Source: Spirochaetaceae bacterium (GTDB lineage: Bacteria > Spirochaetota > Spirochaetia > Treponematales > Breznakiellaceae). Taken from it: DNA of 5,934 bases. A program made the position numbers and the translations under genes. Positions 1 to 4,101 of the stretch are shown in pieces (position 1 is the stretch's first letter; each line of letters opens with the position of its first letter). The notes under the pieces were generated by a model that saw nothing but the letters and a program-made list of their open reading frames with translations, did not search any database and was not told the DNA's origin. The stretch is from NCBI GenBank assembly GCA_031256815.1, contig JAIRPU010000086.1, forward strand, positions 1-5,934, written 5' to 3'.

Positions 1-47
1 TTCAACACATTTACTTACCGGCGGCTGCCTGCGGCCACAACCGGCTC

Positions 48-76
48 CCCGCAAAAACGCATAGCGTTTTTGCGGG
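48..76. repeat. Perfect 13-bp inverted repeat (hairpin)
   Basis: CCCGCAAAAACGC (48-60) and GCGTTTTTGCGGG (64-76) are exact reverse complements around the 3-base loop ATA. No T-run follows on either strand, so it is not a classical intrinsic terminator. It forms the core of the first repeat unit. Confidence 0.8.
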
Positions 77-116
77 CATATCGCTCGCGCTGCGCTTTGC
101 GCGGCCGCCACCGGCA

Positions 117-146
117 GCCGGCAAAACCGCGCGCGGATTTGCCGGC
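117..146. repeat. Near-perfect 14-bp inverted repeat (hairpin)
   Basis: The arms 117-130 (GCCGGCAAAACCGC) and 133-146 (GCGGATTTGCCGGC) match at 13 of 14 positions, with 2 bases between them. This is the core of the second repeat unit and is laid out like the hairpin at 48-76. A smaller hairpin follows at 162-182 (CGTTTCGCA against TGCGAAGCG, one G:U). Confidence 0.75.
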
Positions 147-200
147 CATGCGCCTCAGCGCCCGTTTCGCAATGCGAAGCGGCGCGGCCGCATTTCCAGT

Positions 201-224
201 CCGCGTCCGCCGCAGCGGGCGCGG
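201..224. repeat. GC-rich imperfect hairpin
   Basis: CCGCGTCCGC (201-210) and GCGGGCGCGG (215-224) pair at 9 of 10 positions around the loop CGCA. It is not followed by a T-run. It lies beyond the recognisable end of the second repeat unit but shares its composition, so it may be part of another degraded unit. A weak A/T hairpin (AGATTT 242-247 with AAATCT 254-259) lies between it and the tRNA promoter. Confidence 0.6.
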
Positions 225-270
225 GGCAGCGCGCGCCGCGCAGATTTAATAAAAAATCTAATCAAAAGCA

Positions 271-299
271 TTGACCGGCGCGAAAAGCCGCGTTATAGT
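271..299 (+). promoter_or_regulatory. Sigma70-type promoter of the tRNA-Gly/tRNA-Leu unit
   Basis: The -35 box is TTGACC (271-276) and the -10 box is TATAGT (294-299), with an ideal 17-base spacer. The A-rich stretch at about 248-268 sits where an UP element would enhance stable-RNA transcription. The predicted start near 306 leaves only about 4 bases before mature tRNA-Gly. The bases just after the -10 box are A/T-rich, so the G/C-rich discriminator typical of stringently controlled tRNA promoters is not obvious. Confidence 0.75.
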
Positions 300-309
300 T
301 GAAATAATC

Positions 310-381
310 GCGGGAATAGCTCAGTGGTAGAGCGCCACCTTGCCAAGGTGGATGTCGCGGGTCCGACTCCCGTTTCCCGCT
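310..381 (+). tRNA. tRNA-Gly(GCC)
   Basis: The cloverleaf folds cleanly. The acceptor stem pairs GCGGGAA (310-316) with TTCCCGC (374-380), and the discriminator is T at 381, as usual for bacterial tRNA-Gly. The D stem is GCTC/GAGC with loop AGTGGTA. The anticodon stem is CCACC/GGTGG with anticodon GCC at 342-344, reading GGC and GGU. The variable loop has 5 bases, and the T stem is GCGGG/CCCGT with one G:U pair. CCA is not encoded (AAT follows), so a nucleotidyltransferase must add it. One oddity is the T loop, TCCGACT instead of TTCGANT: position 55, normally pseudouridine, is C (base 363). Everything else looks functional. Confidence 0.95.
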
Positions 382-386
382 AATTG

Positions 387-409
387 GCTTTTACGAGTCC
401 CGTAAAAGC
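387..409 (+). repeat. Perfect 9-bp hairpin between the two tRNAs
   Basis: GCTTTTACG (387-395) and CGTAAAAGC (401-409) are exact reverse complements around the loop AGTCC. The hairpin lies 5 bases after tRNA-Gly and 5 bases before tRNA-Leu. No T-run follows, so it is more likely a structured spacer for processing the tRNA precursor than a terminator. That role is inference. Confidence 0.6.
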
Positions 410-414
410 ACAAT

Positions 415-496
415 GCGAGAGTGGTGAAATTGGCAGACACGCCAGACTTAGGATCTGGTGCCGCAAGGTTTAAGGGTTCAAGTCCCTTCTCTCGCA
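415..496 (+). tRNA. tRNA-Leu(UAG)
   Basis: This is a class II tRNA. The acceptor stem pairs GCGAGAG (415-421) with CTCTCGC (489-495), and the discriminator is A at 496, the identity base for leucine. The anticodon stem is CCAGA/TCTGG around loop CTTAGGA, giving anticodon TAG at 449-451, which reads CUA and other CUN codons by wobble. The long variable arm (459-471) folds into a short stem with a GCAA loop. The T arm is AAGGG-TTCAAGT-CCCTT, with the normal T-T-C that the neighbouring tRNA-Gly lacks. CCA is not encoded. It is presumably co-transcribed with tRNA-Gly. A T-run at 505-510 follows, but no clean terminator hairpin precedes it, so some read-through into metG is possible. Confidence 0.95.
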
Positions 497-522
497 ATTA
501 CGCCTTTTTTGCGGCGCAACTA

Positions 523-551
523 TAGAACATTATTAAAAATTGCGCTATAAT
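523..551 (+). promoter_or_regulatory. Probable metG promoter
   Basis: A perfect -10 box, TATAAT (546-551), lies in A/T-rich DNA. The -35 candidate TAGAAC (523-528), 17 bases upstream, matches the consensus at only 3 of 6 positions. The predicted start near 558 would give a leader of about 30 bases. The -10 is persuasive; the -35 is weak. Confidence 0.5.
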
Positions 552-588
552 AAAAGCCAATAAAATAGTTCTTTAAAGGTGCTTTAAA

Positions 589-2913
589 ATGAATAAGCGG
601 CTGATTACCTCCGCGCTTCCATACGTAAATAATGTGCCGCATCTCGGCAATCTTATTCAGGTGTTATCCGCCGACTGTTTCGCGCGTTTTTGCCGTTTGC
701 GCGGTTATGAAACCTGTTATGTCTGCGGTACCGATGAATACGGTACCGCTACCGAAACCCGCGCCGCGGAAGAAGGCATTTCGCCGGCGGAGCTTTGCGG
801 GCGCTATTGGAAGATTCATGATGAAATTTACCGCTGGTTCAACATAAGTTTTGATAAGTTTGGCCGTACTTCTACGCCTGTTCAGACAGAAATAGTGCAG
901 GATATTTTTAAAAAACTTGACGCGGCGGGTTTTATTAATGAAAAAACAATTGAACAATCATATTGTCCAAAATGCGAGCGTTTTTTGGCCGACCGTTATG
1001 TACTGGGTGAATGTCCGCATTGCGGCAGCGTTAACGCCCGCGGCGACCAGTGCGAAGACTGCGGTAAACTGCTTGACCCAACAGAGCTAAAAAACGCCCG
1101 CTGTTCAAGCTGCGGCGCTGCGCCTCAAACCCGCGAAACCACCCATCTTTATATCAACCTGCCAAAAATACGCGGCCGCCTTGAACAATGGCTAAAAACT
1201 GCGGAAATAGAAGGCAAATGGGCAAAAAACGCCGTGCAAATGACACACGCATGGATACGGGACGGACTGCATGAACGCGCTATAACACGTGATTTAAAAT
1301 GGGGCATCCCGGTTCCAAAACCAGGCTACGAAAACAAAGTTTTTTATGTGTGGTTTGACGCGCCAATAGGATATGTATCCATAACCGGAGAGCTTGCCGC
1401 CGAACAAGGTATTGCGCCGCATGATTTTATAGATAAATGGTGGAAAAATCCGGAAAATGTGCGCCTTTTTCAATTTATAGGCAAAGATAATATCCCATTC
1501 CATACGGTAATTTTTCCTTCAAGCCAGCTCGGCTCAGGCGAAAACTGGACTATGCTGTACCATATGTCAAGTACCGAATACCTAAACTACGAAAGCGGTA
1601 AATTTTCCAAATCCAAAGGCGTTGGCGTATTCGGTACGGATGTTATGGAAACCGGAATTACCGCTGACATTTGGCGTTTCTATGTTTATTACAACAGACC
1701 TGAGAAATCCGATACGCTTTTTACCTGGAAAGATTTTGCAGAAAAAGTAAACGGCGAACTTATTGGTAATTTAGGCAATCTTGTAAACCGCACCCTGTCC
1801 TTTGTTAAACGCTATTACGGCGGTACAATACCAGGCGGCAGTTTGCCTGAGTCCGCTTTTTTAGAAACCGTACGCAATTATGAAAACCAAATTACAAAAA
1901 AGCTTGAATGGGCTGAGCTTCGAGACGCCTGCCGCCTTATTTTTGAACTTTCATCGTTTGCAAATAAAACGTTTCAGGATGGGGAGCCGTGGAAGAATCG
2001 TATAGAAAACCCTCCGGCGGCAGAGGCGCTTATTGGCAGTTTGTGTTATGTTGTACGCGATATTGCTATTCTTATAAGCCCGTTTACCCCATGCGCCGCG
2101 TCAAAAATAGCGGATTTTTTTGGTTTTAAACTTAACAGCGGGGTTTGTAAAGAAAAAAACTGTAAAACAGATAAAACTATTGACTGGGGCACGCTTGGTT
2201 CGACAAGCGGGCTGGATAAAGTTGTCTATTCAGAAACTTTATGGCAAAAAATCGAGGCCGCACAGGTTGACGCTTTACGCGAAAAATATTCAGGGAACCT
2301 TAATGAACGCGGAAAAGATATAAAACAAAATGAAAACAACGAAAGCCAGGCTGTTCCGTTTGAGCTTCGCGTTGCGCAAATAAAACATATTGAACGGCAC
2401 CCAAAAGCGGATAAGCTCTACATTGAAACACTGGATATTGACGGAGAAGAACGAACAATTGTTTCCGGGCTTGTTCCATATTATTCCGAAGAAGAATTGC
2501 TCGGCAAGCGGATCATTTTGGTTTATAATTTAAAACCTGCAAAATTGCGTGGTGTGGAAAGCCGCGGTATGCTGCTTGCCGCTTCGCAAAAAAACGAAGA
2601 CGGCAGCGAAACTGTTGAAGTTTTGGATGCAGGAAACGCCGCTACAGGAACAAGGGTTATTCCGGAAGGCGGGGTTTTAGGGGGGGAACCCCTGAAGAGG
2701 GGGGAAGCGGAAGCCGGCGCGAAGCAGGCGGCTGAAGCGGGGGGGGAGACTTCCCCCCTCAAAATCGAAACGCTTTCTGAAATTAGCATAGATACCTTTT
2801 TTTCTGTTCCATTGCGTGTTACAAATGGAACAGTCAATATAAACGGCAGGCGTTTGCTTGTAGATGGCAGGCCTCTTACTACACAAAAAGTGCTGAACGG
2901 CGAGGTAGGCTAG
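589..2913 (+). CDS. metG: Methionyl-tRNA synthetase with C-terminal tRNA-binding domain
   Basis: This cytoplasmic class I synthetase charges tRNA-Met with methionine using ATP. It has 774 residues, the long form of the family. The HIGH-type signature is P17-H18-L19-G20-N21. The connective insertion (about 120-215) carries four CxxC pairs (C126/129, C142/145, C155/158, C172/175), as in MetRS forms with two zinc knuckles. The KMSKS loop is K338-F-S-K-S342. A helical anticodon-binding domain spans about 370-565; its N459...P467-W468 pattern matches the anticodon-reading tryptophan region of E. coli MetRS. After a charged linker (566-587), an EMAP/Trbp111-type OB-fold domain spans about 588-692, typically used for dimerisation and tRNA binding. 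Residues 695-726 are a Gly/Ala/Glu-rich insert encoded by a G-tract element. A treponeme-like tail follows. ATG 589 is chosen because AAAGGTG (575-581) lies 7 bases upstream and the conserved N-terminus begins at once. ruvB follows after 5 bases. Confidence 0.97.
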   Translation: MNKRLITSALPYVNNVPHLGNLIQVLSADCFARFCRLRGYETCYVCGTDEYGTATETRAAEEGISPAELCGRYWKIHDEIYRWFNISFDKFGRTSTPVQTEIVQDIFKKLDAAGFINEKTIEQSYCPKCERFLADRYVLGECPHCGSVNARGDQCEDCGKLLDPTELKNARCSSCGAAPQTRETTHLYINLPKIRGRLEQWLKTAEIEGKWAKNAVQMTHAWIRDGLHERAITRDLKWGIPVPKPGYENKVFYVWFDAPIGYVSITGELAAEQGIAPHDFIDKWWKNPENVRLFQFIGKDNIPFHTVIFPSSQLGSGENWTMLYHMSSTEYLNYESGKFSKSKGVGVFGTDVMETGITADIWRFYVYYNRPEKSDTLFTWKDFAEKVNGELIGNLGNLVNRTLSFVKRYYGGTIPGGSLPESAFLETVRNYENQITKKLEWAELRDACRLIFELSSFANKTFQDGEPWKNRIENPPAAEALIGSLCYVVRDIAILISPFTPCAASKIADFFGFKLNSGVCKEKNCKTDKTIDWGTLGSTSGLDKVVYSETLWQKIEAAQVDALREKYSGNLNERGKDIKQNENNESQAVPFELRVAQIKHIERHPKADKLYIETLDIDGEERTIVSGLVPYYSEEELLGKRIILVYNLKPAKLRGVESRGMLLAASQKNEDGSETVEVLDAGNAATGTRVIPEGGVLGGEPLKRGEAEAGAKQAAEAGGETSPLKIETLSEISIDTFFSVPLRVTNGTVNINGRRLLVDGRPLTTQKVLNGEVG
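2671..2766. repeat. G-tract palindromic insertion inside metG
   Basis: Within metG, between the tRNA-binding domain and the C-terminal tail, lies a roughly 95-base stretch unlike its surroundings. It has G-runs of 4, 7, 6 and 8 bases (2671-2674, 2680-2686, 2699-2704, 2739-2746) and a C-run of 6 (2753-2758). The ends form an imperfect inverted repeat: 2673-2688 matches the reverse complement of 2751-2766 at 13 of 16 positions. An internal direct repeat, CTGAAGnGGGGGG, occurs at 2692 and 2732. The reading frame stays open and encodes a low-complexity G/A/E/K-rich linker (residues about 695-726). It looks like a small palindromic element tolerated in frame. The family is unknown to me. Confidence 0.6.
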
Positions 2914-2921
2914 AAAGCTTG
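2902..2921 (+). promoter_or_regulatory. Ribosome site and TTG start of ruvB
   Basis: GAGGT (2902-2906), inside the last metG codons, lies 12 bases before TTG 2919-2921. That spacing is rather long. No in-frame ATG occurs until residue 35, which is already past the conserved RuvB N-terminal region, so TTG is the best start. With the metG stop at 2911-2913, ribosomes finishing metG could restart here, which suggests translational coupling. Confidence 0.55.
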
Positions 2922-3998
2922 GATTCAAATATAGTTCGCAGCGAAGTTTCGCTGCCCGATGACGAGCGCGACAGGGCGTTGCGTCCGGCGCGGCTTGATG
3001 AATTTTTGGGACAAAGCGCAATGAAAGAAAATCTTGCCGTATTTATAAAGGCGGCAAGAGAACGCGGCGAAAGCCTTGACCATGTTTTTTTAACCGGCCC
3101 TCCAGGGCTTGGCAAAACAACTCTGGCGCACATCATAGCAAACGAAATGGGCGTAGAATTCATCGAAACATCCGCGCCTGCACTTGATAAACCCAAAGAC
3201 CTTGTAGGAATACTTACCAATTTAAAGCCTAAAGCGGTGTTTTTTATTGACGAAATCCACAGATTAAAACCGGCGATTGAAGAAATGCTCTATATAGCAA
3301 TGGAGGATTTTGAACTTGACTGGATAATAGGGCAGGGGCCTTCGGCGCGAACAATGCGCATACCGCTTCCGCGCTGGACACTTGCAGGCGCCACAACAAA
3401 AGCAGGTATGGTTTCCAGCCCGCTTATAAGCCGTTTTGGAATAAGCTGCCGGTTTTCGCTTTACGAAGGCGCCGATATAGAGGCGATTATCCGCCGTTCC
3501 GCCGGTCTTTTAAACATAGAAATTGAAAACGAGGCGGCGGCGCTGCTTGCAAGCTGTTCGCGCTTTACTCCACGGGTAACAAACCGGCTTTTACGCCGGA
3601 TGCGCGATTTTGCGCAGATTATTGGTAAGGAAAGTTTAAATGAGCATTACGCCGCAGACGCTTTACCAAAAACAGTTGCCGGCGAAACAAAGACGCTTAT
3701 TACCCGCGCCGTTGTGGAAAATGGTTTAAAACGGCTGGAAATTGACGAGCTTGGGCTTGAACGGCTTGACCGCGAAATTCTGCGTATGGTTATAGAACGC
3801 TATGGCGGCGGGCCTGTAGGCGCGGAGACGCTTGCAATATCAGTTGGAGAAGCGGTAGATACTCTTGAAGATTTTTATGAGCCTTTTCTTATTCAGGCCG
3901 GACTGCTCGAAAGAACCCCGCGCGGCCGGACGGCTACGGCGCTTGCCTGTAAACATCTTGGAATAAGTTCACGCCCATCCGAACCGCGCCTTTTATAA
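2919..3998 (+). CDS. ruvB: Holliday junction branch-migration ATPase RuvB
   Basis: RuvB is the hexameric AAA+ motor that, with RuvA, drives branch migration of Holliday junctions during recombinational repair. Visible motifs are Walker A GPPGLGKTT (60-68), Walker B FIDEIH (109-114), a RuvA-contacting beta-hairpin region (about 133-150), sensor 1 GATT (157-160), the arginine finger R172 in SRFG, and sensor 2 R219 in TPRVTNRLLRR. The C-terminal winged-helix domain has GGGPVGAETLA and ERTPRGRTAT. At 359 residues it is slightly longer than the common 330-350. About 20 extra residues lie between the RDFAQ segment (229-233) and KRLEIDELGL (271-280), judged against remembered B. subtilis RuvB. The usual G of RGTPR is F216 here. 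The start is TTG. ruvA and ruvC are not next to it in this window; the partner upstream is metG, 5 bases away. No terminator follows. Confidence 0.96.
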   Translation: MDSNIVRSEVSLPDDERDRALRPARLDEFLGQSAMKENLAVFIKAARERGESLDHVFLTGPPGLGKTTLAHIIANEMGVEFIETSAPALDKPKDLVGILTNLKPKAVFFIDEIHRLKPAIEEMLYIAMEDFELDWIIGQGPSARTMRIPLPRWTLAGATTKAGMVSSPLISRFGISCRFSLYEGADIEAIIRRSAGLLNIEIENEAAALLASCSRFTPRVTNRLLRRMRDFAQIIGKESLNEHYAADALPKTVAGETKTLITRAVVENGLKRLEIDELGLERLDREILRMVIERYGGGPVGAETLAISVGEAVDTLEDFYEPFLIQAGLLERTPRGRTATALACKHLGISSRPSEPRLL

Positions 3999-4019
3999 AT
4001 GTTTTTGTGTTTAGAAAAA

Positions 4020-4047
4020 TTGAAGTTGAGTACTACACAGATATAAT
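4020..4047 (+). promoter_or_regulatory. Candidate upstream promoter (P1) of the PFOR gene
   Basis: TTGAAG (4020-4025) and a perfect TATAAT (4042-4047) are separated by 16 bases, in an A/T-rich gap after ruvB. The predicted start near 4054 gives a leader of about 48 bases. It overlaps the second candidate promoter. Confidence 0.5.
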
Positions 4048-4062
4048 TTAAAACGTTATAAT
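4034..4062 (+). promoter_or_regulatory. Candidate downstream promoter (P2) of the PFOR gene
   Basis: TACACA (4034-4039, 4 of 6 matches) and a second perfect TATAAT (4057-4062) have the ideal 17-base spacer. The predicted start near 4069 gives a leader of about 33 bases that contains the ribosome site at 4089-4096. Two perfect -10 boxes 15 bases apart suggest tandem promoters for a highly expressed gene. No clear regulator operator was seen. Confidence 0.5.
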
Positions 4063-4101
4063 ACAGGTATTTAATCTTAAATTCCAAAAGAGGAAGAAAT
4101 T

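Larger units (their letters stand above)
17..191. repeat. Cluster of diverged GC-rich tandem repeats with hairpin cores; no gene
   Basis: Two diverged units lie head to tail. One runs from 40 to 109 and the other from 110 to 191. Both open with ACCGGC, continue into a hairpin built on a GCAAAA/TTTGC core, and close with GCGCGGCCGC. A stub beginning ACCGGC at 17-36 may be a third, truncated unit. G+C is far above that of the genes to the right; 181-240 has only 9 A/T bases in 60. I see no start, ribosome site or credible reading frame on either strand anywhere in 1-309. It resembles dispersed intergenic palindromic repeats of the REP/BIME kind, but the family is not recognised. Confidence 0.6.

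Noticed and set aside
17..240. CRISPR array
   Set aside because: The units are only two to three, diverged, of different length and adjacent without unique spacers of constant size; no cas gene is present.
497..522. Possible terminator after tRNA-Leu at the T-run 505-510
   Set aside because: Only very short stems (CGCC with GGCG, or TTGC with GCAA) can form, and none precedes the T-run in the right geometry.
514..545. Inverted repeat GCGCAA/TTGCGC next to the metG -10 box, as an operator
   Set aside because: The arms are 6 bases with a 20-base gap. This is easily expected by chance, and it matches no operator I know.
572..588. TTTAAA repeat flanking the metG ribosome site, which could hide it in a hairpin loop
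   Set aside because: It would be six A:U pairs only, too weak to claim regulation without evidence of conservation.
497..588. T-box or methionine-sensing riboswitch in the metG leader
   Set aside because: The leader is too short, about 30 bases from the predicted start, and shows no T-box sequence, SAM-binding fold or terminator/antiterminator pair.
664..957. Minus-strand open frame of 97 codons opposite the start of metG
   Set aside because: It lies wholly within the conserved catalytic region of metG, has no recognisable product and no supporting ribosome site, and is a shadow of metG codon use.
2523..3220. Three overlapping minus-strand frames (2523-2837, 2677-3021, 2879-3220) across the metG/ruvB junction
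   Set aside because: They overlap each other and two confidently identified genes. Their translations are low complexity or reflect the G-tract insert and the RuvB Walker region in reverse.
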